From positions 1,178,001 through 1,242,000 of the forward strand of contig NZ_CP108100.1 of assembly GCF_036195045.1 (NCBI RefSeq): a stretch of DNA of 64,000 nt. Direction: 5' to 3'. This DNA comes from Streptomyces sp. NBC_00236 (lineage in GTDB: Bacteria > Actinomycetota > Actinomycetes > Streptomycetales > Streptomycetaceae). A program made the position numbers and the translations under genes. This document shows positions 36,977-44,958 of this stretch, one piece after another. The notes under the pieces are model-generated. The model worked only from the letters and a program-made list of their open reading frames with translations. It made no database searches and was not told the DNA's origin. Every line of letters starts with the position of its first letter. Position 1 is the stretch's first letter.

Positions 36977-37468
36977 TCACTCGTCGATCTTCCACGGCAT
37001 GGCGATTCCGAACTTCCACACATAGATCCCCACCAGCACCGCGATGATCACGAGCCCGACCGCCGTGAGGGCGATGTTGCGCCGCCGCACCTTGGGATCG
37101 AGCGCACGCTGGGCGGCCTCGGTGACCTTCCGGCGCGTCCAGCGCAGCACGAGCTGAGCCCAGACGAACTCGGTCGCCCAGATCGCCATGCCGCCGAAGA
37201 TCACCAGCCAGCCGGGACCCGGCAGCGGCAGCATGACGATGCCCGCCGCCACGACGGCCAGGCCGACCACGAACACACCGACCTGCCAGCTCAGGTGCAA
37301 CGTCCTGGACGCCTTGATGAACCCGGGCGCCCGGGAGCCGAGCTCCCGGTCCTCCTTGGTCACACCCTCCGTGACGTCCCCCGTCACGCTCTCGCGCTCT
37401 TCCCCCGCCGCGGGCGCCGGTTCCGCCGGTGCGGCAGCCCCGTCCCGCTCGTCACTCTCCGCATTCAT
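36977..37468 (-). CDS. TIGR02611/PGPGW family membrane protein
   Basis: 163 residues beginning MNAESDERDG. An acidic, Ala/Glu-rich cytoplasmic N-terminus of about 60 residues is followed by two hydrophobic segments around the signature LPLPGPGWLVIFGGMA and a third near the C-terminus (IALTAVGLVIIAVLVGIYVW). The family is found in actinobacteria and its function is unknown. Divergent from ssgB with 190 bases between. Confidence 0.88.
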   Translation of the reverse strand: MNAESDERDGAAAPAEPAPAAGEERESVTGDVTEGVTKEDRELGSRAPGFIKASRTLHLSWQVGVFVVGLAVVAAGIVMLPLPGPGWLVIFGGMAIWATEFVWAQLVLRWTRRKVTEAAQRALDPKVRRRNIALTAVGLVIIAVLVGIYVWKFGIAMPWKIDE

Positions 37469-37658
37469 GGGGGTCAACCTACCCGAACGCTCCTCGTCAC
37501 CGGAATGGCCGCATGACTCAAAGTTACACACCCCAGTACGAGCTACCTGAAGGATCACAAAACGGTCAGAGGGGTTTACAACGCCACCGTAGGTGGCATG
37601 TCGATTTCGCCGACGTGCGAATCCCCGAGCGCACACTGAGCGAAAGGCCCTGGCGCTT

Positions 37659-38072
37659 ATGAACACCACGGTCAGCTGCGAGCTGCACCTGCGCCTCGTT
37701 GTGTCGAGCGAGTCCTCACTGCCTGTACCCGCGGGCCTGCGGTATGACACGGCCGATCCGTATGCCGTGCACGCCACCTTCCACACCGGAGCGGAGGAGA
37801 CGGTCGAGTGGGTTTTCGCCCGTGACCTCCTTGCCGAGGGGCTGCACAGGCCCACCGGCACCGGAGACGTCCGCGTCTGGCCATCCCGAAGTCACGGCCA
37901 GGGCGTCGTCTGCATCGCGCTGAGTTCTCCAGAGGGCGAAGCCCTGCTGGAGGCCCCCGCGCGGGCCCTGGAGTCGTTCCTGAAAAGGACCGACGCCGCG
38001 GTTCCGCCCGGGACCGAGCATCGTCACTTCGATCTCGATACGGAGCTCTCACACATCCTGGCCGAGAGCTGA
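37659..38072 (+). CDS. ssgB: Sporulation-specific cell division protein SsgB
   Basis: SsgA-like protein that places FtsZ at sporulation septa in aerial hyphae. 137 residues, and as far as I recall nearly invariant among streptomycetes (begins MNTTVSCELHLRLVVSSESS, ends DTELSHILAES). In S. coelicolor the gene is known to depend on sigma-H. The region upstream has GTTTAC at about 37577 followed by GTAGGTG, which could be such a promoter, but the match is weak. Strong evidence for a sporulating streptomycete. Confidence 0.97.
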   Translation: MNTTVSCELHLRLVVSSESSLPVPAGLRYDTADPYAVHATFHTGAEETVEWVFARDLLAEGLHRPTGTGDVRVWPSRSHGQGVVCIALSSPEGEALLEAPARALESFLKRTDAAVPPGTEHRHFDLDTELSHILAES

Positions 38073-38090
38073 GCCAGGCCGAGAGCCGCA

Positions 38091-38121
38091 CGGTGCCGTC
38101 CGACTCGGGGAGACGGCACCG
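38091..38121 (+). terminator. Hairpin just after ssgB
   Basis: 10-bp stem (38091-38100 with 38112-38121), 18 bases past the stop. Confidence 0.6.
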
Positions 38122-38145
38122 CGCGGACAACCTCATACGGCTGAC

Positions 38146-38189
38146 ACCGGCGCCGTCCTCACGGAATCCACCGTGAGGACGGCGCCGGT
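38146..38189 (+). terminator. Main terminator of ssgB
   Basis: 19-bp perfect stem (38146-38164 with 38171-38189) and 6-base loop. With the hairpin just before it, it fills the first third of the 344-base gap 38073-38416; the remainder holds no gene that I can see. Confidence 0.85.
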
Positions 38190-38416
38190 CCGCGTTCCGC
38201 CGTCCTCCCGCACTCTCCTCAGCCCTCTCGTGACGCCCGTCAAGGTCCTCAGGCGCCCGCCAGGCGCGCCAACGCCTCCCCCCTCCCCCTTCGGGGTCGC
38301 CAGGCCTGTCCCGGGGGTCCCACAGGCCCCTCGCGCCCCGGCGCACCGCGGGTGAGCCAGTAGAGTCAGCCGGCATCGGCGGGTGTCCCGTCCCGCCGGA
38401 GCCAGGGAGCGGAAGC

Positions 38417-38998
38417 GTGCTGATCCCCCACGACACCCGGATCGCCCTCGAAACGGTGGTCGATCTGGTGAACACCGCGCCGGAGAGCGAGCGGTCCGAT
38501 CCCGGTGTCGGCGAGCCCGTCGACGGGCTCGCCGACACCGAGGCGCTGTACGCGTTCGCCGGACGCCACCGGGTGAGCGGGGTGAACGAACTCGGCGAGA
38601 AGGACCTGCAAGCCGTCCACGACGTACGGGCACGGTTCGCCGAGGTCTTCGCCGCGGCCGACGCACACGTCGCCGCCTCTCTCGTCAACGCGCTCGTGGC
38701 CGCCGCGGGCACCACGCCCCAGCTCAGCAACCACGACGGCTACGACTGGCACGTGCACTACTTCGCACCGGACGCCTCGCTCGCCGACCACCTGGCGGCC
38801 GACTGCGGGATGGCCCTCGCGTTCATCATCGTGGCGGGCGAGACGGAGCGGCTGCGGCGCTGCGAGGCGCCGGACTGCCGGCACGCCTTCGTCGACCTCT
38901 CACGCAACCGTTCCCGCCGCTACTGCTCCAGCCGTACGTGCGGTAACCGCTTGCACGTGGCCGCGTACCGGGCGCGCCGCAGGGAAGCGGCCGGCTGA
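38417..38998 (+). CDS. CGNR zinc-finger protein with ABATE domain
   Basis: 193 residues from a GTG start after GGGAGCGG. The N-terminal ABATE-type domain (ALETVVDLVNT) is followed by a C-terminal zinc finger: CEAPDC, then YCSSRTCGNRLHVAAYRARR, which contains the namesake CGNR. Four Cys are present to bind zinc. Proteins of this type are thought to be DNA-binding stress-linked regulators; no target is evident. It is 4 bases from the 3' end of a convergent small membrane protein gene. Confidence 0.92.
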   Translation: MLIPHDTRIALETVVDLVNTAPESERSDPGVGEPVDGLADTEALYAFAGRHRVSGVNELGEKDLQAVHDVRARFAEVFAAADAHVAASLVNALVAAAGTTPQLSNHDGYDWHVHYFAPDASLADHLAADCGMALAFIIVAGETERLRRCEAPDCRHAFVDLSRNRSRRYCSSRTCGNRLHVAAYRARRREAAG

Positions 38999-39002
38999 CG
39001 GC

Positions 39003-39158
39003 TCACAGCACGAAGAGATCGTGCAACGCGGCCATCAGCAGCAGGCCGCCGATCACCGTGAGGAAGATCATCAGAGGGGGCTGGGAAAGCGCGAAGAGGC
39101 AGCCACGCGGCTCTTCGGCTGGGGGTGCGGGGGCATCGCCCCGGGAGGTGTCCACCAT
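39003..39158 (-). CDS. Small single-span membrane protein (51 residues)
   Basis: Frame from ATG 39158 to TGA 39003-39005, too short for usual ORF cut-offs. The N-terminal 20 residues are polar (MVDTSRGDAPAPPAEEPRGC); then comes one membrane helix (PPLMIFLTVIGGLLLMAAL) and a short tail HDLFVL. GC-biased third positions and the sharp polar-hydrophobic pattern favour a real gene. No strong ribosome site is seen. Ends 4 bases from the convergent CGNR gene. Function unknown. Confidence 0.65.
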   Translation of the reverse strand: MVDTSRGDAPAPPAEEPRGCLFALSQPPLMIFLTVIGGLLLMAALHDLFVL

Positions 39159-39371
39159 CTCGGGACGATCATGACGCAGACCGGCACCGGTTGACGGTCA
39201 ACGCATCTTTTCGTGACGGGAGTTCACCCCTGACGCGGCGAGCCGAATCGCTCCGGCGTCCGATCGCCCGTCAGGCTTTCGGAGTTCCGCCCCGCCGCCG
39301 GCTCGCGGAGCTCCGCCGCCCCCTCGGACGGCCGGAGATCCGCTCCCCCGCGTCCCCAGGCTTGAGCCCGG

Positions 39372-40343
39372 TCAGCCCAGGTCGCGCAGCATCCGCAGCT
39401 GTGCGGCGCGGTGGACCGAGGTGCCGCCCTCGTGGCCGTTCCAGGGGTACACCTCGATCTCCTTGGGGCCGGCCCAGTTGTTGTAGGCGGCGAAGACCGT
39501 GGACGGCGGACAGATGGGGTCCATCAGGGCCACCGAGTACAGCGCCGGCATCTCCGCGCGGGCCGCGAAGCTGATTCCGTCGAAGTAGGAGAGGGTCCGG
39601 AACACCTGCTCGGCGTGGCCGTGCTGGGTGGCCAGGAAGCGCACGATCTCCTGGTACGGATCCTTGTCGGTGATCTCGACGGCCCGCCGGTAGTGCGTCA
39701 GGAACGGTACGTCGACGAGCGCCGCCTTGACGTGGGGGCTGAGCCCCGCGACGGCCTGGGCGATGCCGCCGCCCTGACTGCCGCCGTGCACGACGATCCT
39801 GTCCGGGTCGACGGACGGGTGGGCGCGGGCCACCTCGACGGCACGCACCGCGTCGGTGAACACCCGCCGGTAGTAGTAGTCGTCGGGGTCGAGGATGCCG
39901 CGGGTCATGAAGCCCGGCGACTGCGGTCCGGCGCCGCCGTGCGGGTCGGCGGTGGAGCCCGCCGAGTGAGTGTTGACGGCGCCCTGGCCGCGGGTGTCCA
40001 CGACCAGGGTGGCCCAGCCCGCCGCGGGCCAGACCAGGTGGTCGAGAGGCAGTCCGCGCCCGCTGCCGTAGCCGAGGTAGTGCACGACGGCGGGCAGCGG
40101 ACCCTCGGCCCCGGCGGGCACGTTCAGCCAGGCGCGTATGCGGTGACCGCCCCAGCCGGCGAACGACACGTCGTGCACGTCGACGTTGCTCAACGCGGCG
40201 TCGTAAGTGCTGAATTCGGCATCCAGCGGGTACTCGGCGGCCTCGTCCAGGGTGCGGCGCCAGAAGGCGTCGAAGTCCTCGGGCTCAGTGGACTCCGGCC
40301 GGTAGGTGCGGAGTTGGTCCAGGGGGAGGTCGAACAGGGACAC
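39372..40343 (-). CDS. CE7 acetyl esterase (acetylxylan esterase/cephalosporin-C deacetylase)
   Basis: Deacetylates acetylated (xylo-)oligosaccharides; cytoplasmic, as no signal peptide is present. 323 residues from a GTG start after GGAG. The CE7 hallmarks are present: RGQG (118-121), nucleophile Ser189 in HGGSQGGG, Asp275 in LMDPICPP and His304 in NGHEGG. It lies 86 bases after the lacI-type gene in the same direction and is probably cotranscribed. Deacetylation would complement breakdown of acetylated plant polymers imported by the nearby ABC system. Confidence 0.93.
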   Translation of the reverse strand: MSLFDLPLDQLRTYRPESTEPEDFDAFWRRTLDEAAEYPLDAEFSTYDAALSNVDVHDVSFAGWGGHRIRAWLNVPAGAEGPLPAVVHYLGYGSGRGLPLDHLVWPAAGWATLVVDTRGQGAVNTHSAGSTADPHGGAGPQSPGFMTRGILDPDDYYYRRVFTDAVRAVEVARAHPSVDPDRIVVHGGSQGGGIAQAVAGLSPHVKAALVDVPFLTHYRRAVEITDKDPYQEIVRFLATQHGHAEQVFRTLSYFDGISFAARAEMPALYSVALMDPICPPSTVFAAYNNWAGPKEIEVYPWNGHEGGTSVHRAAQLRMLRDLG

Positions 40344-40429
40344 GGCGTCTCCATTTCAGGCATGCGGAAGGGAACGGCGGAGGGTGACAGGACGGGAGAG
40401 TGCGAGTGGGGAGAGGCGGGCGGCGGGGC

Positions 40430-41449
40430 TCAGCGCGGGGTGGAGCTGGATGCGCGCACGACGAGTTCCGGCTGGAGCACGACGCTGCGGTGCTCGTGGG
40501 TGCCACCCTCGTCGTCCGCCTCCTCCAGCAGGAGCTCGGCGGCCATCCGGCCCATCACGACCGCCGGCTGGCGGACCGAGGTGAGCGGCACGGCAGCGGC
40601 GGCGGCGAACTCGATGTCGTCGTACCCGACGATGGCGATGTCCTGCGGGACCCGCACCCCTGCCGCGTACAGGGCCTGGAGCACGCCCAGGGCGAGCAGG
40701 TCGTTGGCGCAGAACACGGCGGTGGGGCGGGGGACGAGCCCGAGCAGCCGGGCTCCGGCGTCCCGGCCCGCCGCGACGTCGAGGCGGTCGGAGGGGATCT
40801 CGACGAGCGCCCCGGGCGGCAGCCCGGCCTCGGCGAGCGCGGACAGCGCGCCCTCGCGACGGTCCCTGATCTGGTGCAGGTCGCCGGGTCCGCTGACGTA
40901 CGCCACCGAGTGGTGCCCGGCCGAGACCAGATGGCCGACGGCCAGGGCGCCGCCGCGCACGTCGTCGACGGAGACCGCGCAGCTGCCCGTGCCGGAGGCG
41001 ACCCGGTCCACCAGGACGTAGGGAATCCGGTGACGGCTGAAGGAGTCGAGGTTGCGGCCGGTGGCGTCGGCCGGGGTGACCAGTACGCCGCAGACGCGCT
41101 GTTCCGCGAACATACCGAGGTATTCGGCCTCCTCGGCGGGACTCTGGCCGCTGTTGCAGACCATGACGCCGAGACCTGCCTGACGGGCGGCGCGTTCGGC
41201 GCCACGGGCCACGTCCACGAAGAAGGGGTTGCCCATGTCCAGGACGAGGAGCGCCATGATCCGGCTGCGGCCGGCCCTGAGCTGGCGGGCCGACTCGCTG
41301 CGGACGTATCCGAGCTCCTCGATCGCGGCCAGCACCCGGGCCCGGGTCTCGGGCAGCACGGCCTCGGGGCGGTTGATCACATTGGAGACCGTCCCCACGG
41401 AGACCCCGGCCTGCCGGGCCACATCCTTGATGCCTGCCACACGCGCCAC
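40430..41449 (-). CDS. LacI family transcriptional regulator
   Basis: 339 residues from a GTG start. The N-terminal helix-turn-helix is IKDVARQAGVSVGTVSNVIN, followed by the hinge (SARQLRAGRSRIMALLV) and the periplasmic-binding-protein-like effector domain (PTAVFCANDLLALGVLQALY, VGYDDIEFAAAAAVPLTSV). It likely represses its own operon with the CE7 esterase and, from shared TGAATNGNTTYA sites, the lyase/ABC operon at 30-36.7 kb. The inducer is probably a plant sugar; none is specified by sequence. Confidence 0.95.
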   Translation of the reverse strand: MARVAGIKDVARQAGVSVGTVSNVINRPEAVLPETRARVLAAIEELGYVRSESARQLRAGRSRIMALLVLDMGNPFFVDVARGAERAARQAGLGVMVCNSGQSPAEEAEYLGMFAEQRVCGVLVTPADATGRNLDSFSRHRIPYVLVDRVASGTGSCAVSVDDVRGGALAVGHLVSAGHHSVAYVSGPGDLHQIRDRREGALSALAEAGLPPGALVEIPSDRLDVAAGRDAGARLLGLVPRPTAVFCANDLLALGVLQALYAAGVRVPQDIAIVGYDDIEFAAAAAVPLTSVRQPAVVMGRMAAELLLEEADDEGGTHEHRSVVLQPELVVRASSSTPR

Positions 41450-41518
41450 TAGTCCTGCCCCACTGCCCTTGGCCGCGCTCGTCCAGCGGCGTCACCCCAT
41501 CGTACGGACGGTGGTGAA

Positions 41519-41530
41519 TGAATTGTTTCA
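41519..41530. promoter_or_regulatory. LacI-type operator TGAATTGTTTCA
   Basis: 70 bases upstream of the lacI-type gene. Matches TGAATCGATTCA at 10 of 12 positions and fits TGAATNGNTTCA. Confidence 0.6.
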
Positions 41531-41580
41531 ATCCGGGTGGGACGCTAACCCGCTCGCCGAACGCCGTCAAGGATCATGGC

Positions 41581-41592
41581 TGAATCGATTCA
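41581..41592. promoter_or_regulatory. LacI-type operator TGAATCGATTCA
   Basis: Perfect 12-bp palindrome 132 bases upstream of the lacI-type gene. It is the best half-symmetric form of the motif found at 41519 and 36683. Confidence 0.65.
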
Positions 41593-41645
41593 TGGGAGCG
41601 CTGTCCCTGCGGTGTCGCAGGCGGACCCGGCAGCGGGCACCGAAG

Positions 41646-41695
41646 CCGGCGGGGCGGCGGGGCGGCGGGGCGGCGGGGCGGGGGGGCGGGGCGGA
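41646..41695. repeat. G-rich GGGGCGGC tandem repeat
   Basis: About five GGGGCGGC-type units with a run of seven G. It lies 10 bases past the stop of the minus-strand gene at 41706. Could form a G-quadruplex on the plus strand. Confidence 0.7.
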
Positions 41696-41705
41696 ACGGC
41701 TCCGG

Positions 41706-42161
41706 TCAGATGCCGTGCTTCTTCAGGATGGCCTCGATGTCGCTGAAGTCGTCGCCGGGCCCTGCGTCGGCGGACTGCTTCTTCGGCTTCTGCCGCGGCT
41801 CGGCGGCGGGTACACCTGCCCCCAACGAGGGCGCCGAGGCCGCGGGTGCCACCGCGTCGGCGCGGGCGGCGCGGGCCGCCGCCTTGCGCTCCTTGCGGGT
41901 GCCCCCGCCGCGGCGTTCGATCGCGCGGGTGGTCATGAACAGCAGCCAGGCCACTCCCAGCACCCCGAAGCCCAGCCAGACACTCGGCTTGAAGGCGATG
42001 TCCGACACCCACTCGACGACGCCGGTCAGCACCAGGCCGATCGGGACCAGCGAGTACGCGGCGATCCGGGTCGCCGCGAGGAACCGCTTCCGGTACGCGG
42101 TGACGGCGGCGATGCCCAGGCCCGCCGCGGACACCGCGGAGCAAATGGTCTCGGCAAGCAT
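41706..42161 (-). CDS. Membrane protein of unknown function
   Basis: 151 residues from ATG 42161 after GGAGG; a longer frame upstream has no ribosome site. Three hydrophobic segments (ETICSAVSAAGLGIAAVTAY, AAYSLVPIGLVLTGVVEWV, VWLGFGVLGVAWLLFMTT) are followed by a basic and then Ala/Pro-rich tail. It ends in the conserved-looking DDFSDIEAILKKHGI. Similar proteins occur across streptomycetes without an assigned role. Divergent from the DsbA-like gene. Confidence 0.82.
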   Translation of the reverse strand: MLAETICSAVSAAGLGIAAVTAYRKRFLAATRIAAYSLVPIGLVLTGVVEWVSDIAFKPSVWLGFGVLGVAWLLFMTTRAIERRGGGTRKERKAAARAARADAVAPAASAPSLGAGVPAAEPRQKPKKQSADAGPGDDFSDIEAILKKHGI

Positions 42162-42284
42162 CGGTGCCTCCAGGCGCAGGGGAAACGTCCCTTCCATCCT
42201 GCACCGACGACCGGACGGGCGGCCATGCCACGAGCCCACATCAGGGACATTTCAGGGCCGGGATCCTCCCCAGGTGCCGCACAG

Positions 42285-42490
42285 CCCACGACCGGACCGC
42301 GTGGCGTCAGCTTCCCGAGGTACGCCAGACCCACGACCGGACCGCGTGGCGTCAGCTTCCCGAGGTACGCCAGACCCACGACCGGACCGCGTGGCGTCAG
42401 CTTCCCGAGGTACGCCAGACCCACGACCGGACCGTGTGCCGTCAAGCTTCCCGAGGTGCGCCAGACCCACGACCGGACCGCGTGCCGTCC
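42285..42490. repeat. 45-bp tandem repeat array, 4.6 units
   Basis: Units start CCCACGACCGGACCG at 42285, 42330, 42375, 42420 and 42466 (partial). The first three are identical over 45 bases; the fourth has 46 bases and a few changes. Each contains the inverted pair GGCGT...ACGCC. The array lies in the 383-base gap between divergent genes. There are no spacers, so it is not CRISPR, and I see no gene in the rest of the gap. Confidence 0.9.
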
Positions 42491-42544
42491 GCTCCCGCCC
42501 GATGCCCGTCGTGGTGCCTGCGCACACCCTGGGAGACTGGTCCC

Positions 42545-43060
42545 ATGAGCGATTCCACCCCCGCAGCGCCGGTCGTCCTCGACGTCTGGTGCGAGCTCCA
42601 GTGCCCCGACTGCCGCCACGCCCTCACCGATGTGCGCGCCCTGCGCGCCCGCTACGGCGACCGGGTCGAGATCCGGTTCCGGCACTTCCCGCTGGAGAAG
42701 CACAAGCACGCCTTCGCCGCCGCGCAGGCAGCCGAGGAGGCCGCGGCGCAGGGCAAGGACTGGCCGTACATCGAGGCGGTGCTCGACCGCACCGCCGAGC
42801 TCGACCGCGCCGGCGAGCCTCTGCTGATCGAGGTGGCGCGGGAACTCGGTCTGGACGCAGAGGAGTTCGACACCGCCCTGATCGACGGCCGGCACATGCT
42901 GATCGTCGACGCCGATCAGGCCGAGGGCAAGGCGATCGGGGTCACCGGCACGCCCACCTACATGATCGGCGGCGAGCGGCTGGACGGCGGCAAGAGCCAG
43001 GAAGGGCTCCGCGAACGGATCGAGGCGATCGCCGACCGGCTGCTCGCCGAACAGGGCTGA
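42545..43060 (+). CDS. DsbA-like thioredoxin-fold oxidoreductase
   Basis: 171 residues beginning MSDSTPAAPVVLDVWCELQC, ATG after GGGAGA. The redox motif is Cys20-Pro-Asp-Cys23. The helical insertion of DsbA-type proteins and the cis-Pro loop GVTGTPTYMIGG follow. No signal peptide, so a cytoplasmic disulfide oxidoreductase or isomerase-like role is inferred. An upstream frame runs through the 45-bp repeats into this gene but lacks coding character. Confidence 0.9.
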   Translation: MSDSTPAAPVVLDVWCELQCPDCRHALTDVRALRARYGDRVEIRFRHFPLEKHKHAFAAAQAAEEAAAQGKDWPYIEAVLDRTAELDRAGEPLLIEVARELGLDAEEFDTALIDGRHMLIVDADQAEGKAIGVTGTPTYMIGGERLDGGKSQEGLRERIEAIADRLLAEQG

Positions 43061-43165
43061 GGCCGGGAACCGAGCCGAAGCCGGAAGCCGAGCCGAGGCC
43101 GGAAGCCGAGCTGCTATTGAAGCCGGGCCCCGGCCGGCGGGGGCCGAAGCCGCCGACGAGCCCCC

Positions 43166-43197
43166 GGAGCAGCTCGCCCGCACGGGCGGGCTGCTCC
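43166..43197. terminator. Bidirectional terminator between DsbA-like gene and GNAT gene
   Basis: 15-bp stem (43166-43180 with 43183-43197) with one mismatch and a 2-base loop, between convergent genes. Confidence 0.75.
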
Positions 43198-43225
43198 CAC
43201 AGCTCGGTGGCAGCCGTACGCCGGG

Positions 43226-44062
43226 TCAGAGCGGCTTGGCCAGGTTGTACCGCGTCGGCTCGTAGCCCAGTGACTCGTACAGCCGGAGTGCGGGCGTGTT
43301 GGCCGTGACAACGTGCAGGCCCAGCCGCGTCTCCCCCGCCGCGAGCGCGAGGCGTTCGGCCTGGAGCATCAGCGCACGGCCGTATCCGCGCCCCCGGAAG
43401 CGCTCGTCCACCTCGACGTCGAACACGTAGCCGACCACCGCACCGGGCTGCATCTCGAACCGTGCCACCCAGAGGAACCCGGCCTTCTCCCTCTCGTGGA
43501 TGAAGTGGTGCAGTTGCGCGCCCTCGGTGGCGAGGCCCTGCGGCAGGTGTCGGGCGTGCGAGACACGGGCCGCCCGCAGCGCCGACTCCGGCGGGGTGCC
43601 GCGGCTCACCAGGCTCTCCGCGTACCCGGCGATCGCACCGTCCTCCCAGGCCGCGTACTCCTCGGGCGTCATCGGCCGTGCGGTCAGCCCGGCAGGCAGC
43701 TCCGGAGGGTCGGCGGGCAGCTGCTTGATCATGTTCCGGCTGCGTTCGGTGTAGCCGAGTGCGGCGGTCAGCCGCTGCCCCGCAAGGTTGTCGGCGCCGA
43801 CACTGGCCCGTACCTGCGTGCAGCCCCAGCCCCGCAGCACCTCCTCGGCCGCCAGTGCCGCGATGGTGCCGCGGCCGCGTCGCCGCACCGGTTCGTCGAT
43901 CCGCAAGGACCGCAGGGCTCCTGTCGCGCCGTCCGAACCCGGCTCGGTGCCGATCTCGACCGCCCCGACGGGGCGCCCGTTGTCGCACACGTCGTACGCG
44001 CGGCTCTGTGCGCCGTCGGCGCCTGGCTGGATCGGCCCGGACGGCCGGAGTGTCGTGGTCAT
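43226..44062 (-). CDS. GNAT acetyltransferase with two GNAT domains
   Basis: 278 residues beginning MTTTLRPSGPIQPGADG. The N-terminal GNAT domain has the acetyl-CoA motif RRRGRGTIAALAAEEV; the C-terminal one has VDERFRGRGYGRALMLQAE. Tandem GNAT arrangement recalls mycothiol synthase, but key identity is not established. Acceptor unknown. Confidence 0.9.
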   Translation of the reverse strand: MTTTLRPSGPIQPGADGAQSRAYDVCDNGRPVGAVEIGTEPGSDGATGALRSLRIDEPVRRRGRGTIAALAAEEVLRGWGCTQVRASVGADNLAGQRLTAALGYTERSRNMIKQLPADPPELPAGLTARPMTPEEYAAWEDGAIAGYAESLVSRGTPPESALRAARVSHARHLPQGLATEGAQLHHFIHEREKAGFLWVARFEMQPGAVVGYVFDVEVDERFRGRGYGRALMLQAERLALAAGETRLGLHVVTANTPALRLYESLGYEPTRYNLAKPL

Positions 44063-44136
44063 CAGAGGATTTCTATCCCCTGCCCGGGTGCGCGTCATCC
44101 GCTTTTGCGGCGACGGACCCGCCGGGCGCTCACGTG

Positions 44137-44958
44137 TCACGGGTCCAGGTCGTCGCCGGCCCGCTCGTCGAAGACCCGCATGGCCTTGGCTGTCACCGGC
44201 CCCGGGCCGCCGGGCAGCTCCCGGCCGTCGACGCGGTGGACGGCCTGGATGTCGCGGAGGGTGGAGGTCAGGAAGATCTCATCGGCCCGGTCCAGGACGT
44301 CGAACGGCAGGTCCGTCTCCTGCGCCCCGGTCCATTCCACCGCCAGTGCGCGGGTGATCCCGGCGAGACAGCCGGAGGCGACCGGCGGCGTGTGCAGCTG
44401 TCCGTCGAGGACGACGAAGACGTTGGAGCCGGTGCCTTCGCACAGGCGGCCGACGGTGTTGGCGAACAGCGCCTCGGAGGCGCCTTTCTCGTGGGCGCGG
44501 GCGAGGGCGACGACGTTCTCGGCGTACGAGGTGGTCTTGAGCCCGGTGAGCGCGCCGCGTTCGTTGCGCGTCCACGGAACGGTGATGACCGCCGTGGTGT
44601 CCGGGCGGCGCTTCACCTCTCCGAGGGCGACCACGAGGCCGGGGCCCGCGGTGCCGCGGTCGGAGCCGAGCGGAGAGATCCCGCCGGTGTAGGTGATGCG
44701 CAGCCTGCCGAGCGCGGCCGGATTCGCCTCGATGACGGCGGCGCAGGCGCGGCGCACCTCGTCCAGGTCGGGCGCGGGCAGTCCGAGGCCCTGGGCGGAG
44801 CGGGTCAGCCGGTCGAGGTGGCGGGTGAGTGCGAAGGGCCTGCCGTCGGTGGTCCTCACCGTCTCGAAGATGCCGTCGCCGACGGTGAGCCCGTGGTCGA
44901 GCACGGACACCCGGGCGTCATCGGCGGCCCGCAGTCCCCCGTTGACCCAGATCTTCAT
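44137..44958 (-). CDS. pabC: Aminodeoxychorismate lyase (4-amino-4-deoxychorismate lyase)
   Basis: PLP enzyme of the class IV aminotransferase fold; releases pyruvate from aminodeoxychorismate to give p-aminobenzoate for folate. 273 residues beginning MKIWVNGGLR after AAGGA. Probable PLP Lys141 in GLKTTSYAENVV; the C-terminal ADEIFLTSTLRDIQAV loop is present. The ATG overlaps the pabB stop. The fold is shared with branched-chain and D-amino acid transaminases; the pairing with pabB supports the assignment. Confidence 0.92.
   Translation of the reverse strand: MKIWVNGGLRAADDARVSVLDHGLTVGDGIFETVRTTDGRPFALTRHLDRLTRSAQGLGLPAPDLDEVRRACAAVIEANPAALGRLRITYTGGISPLGSDRGTAGPGLVVALGEVKRRPDTTAVITVPWTRNERGALTGLKTTSYAENVVALARAHEKGASEALFANTVGRLCEGTGSNVFVVLDGQLHTPPVASGCLAGITRALAVEWTGAQETDLPFDVLDRADEIFLTSTLRDIQAVHRVDGRELPGGPGPVTAKAMRVFDERAGDDLDP

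Noticed and set aside
42285..42490. CRISPR array
   Set aside because: Units are directly adjacent with no unique spacers, and no cas genes are present.
42164..42544. Upstream extension of the DsbA-like gene through the 45-bp repeats
   Set aside because: Although the frame is open, a good ribosome site precedes ATG 42545 and the extension is only repeat-derived. The extra base in unit four shifts the repeat phase.
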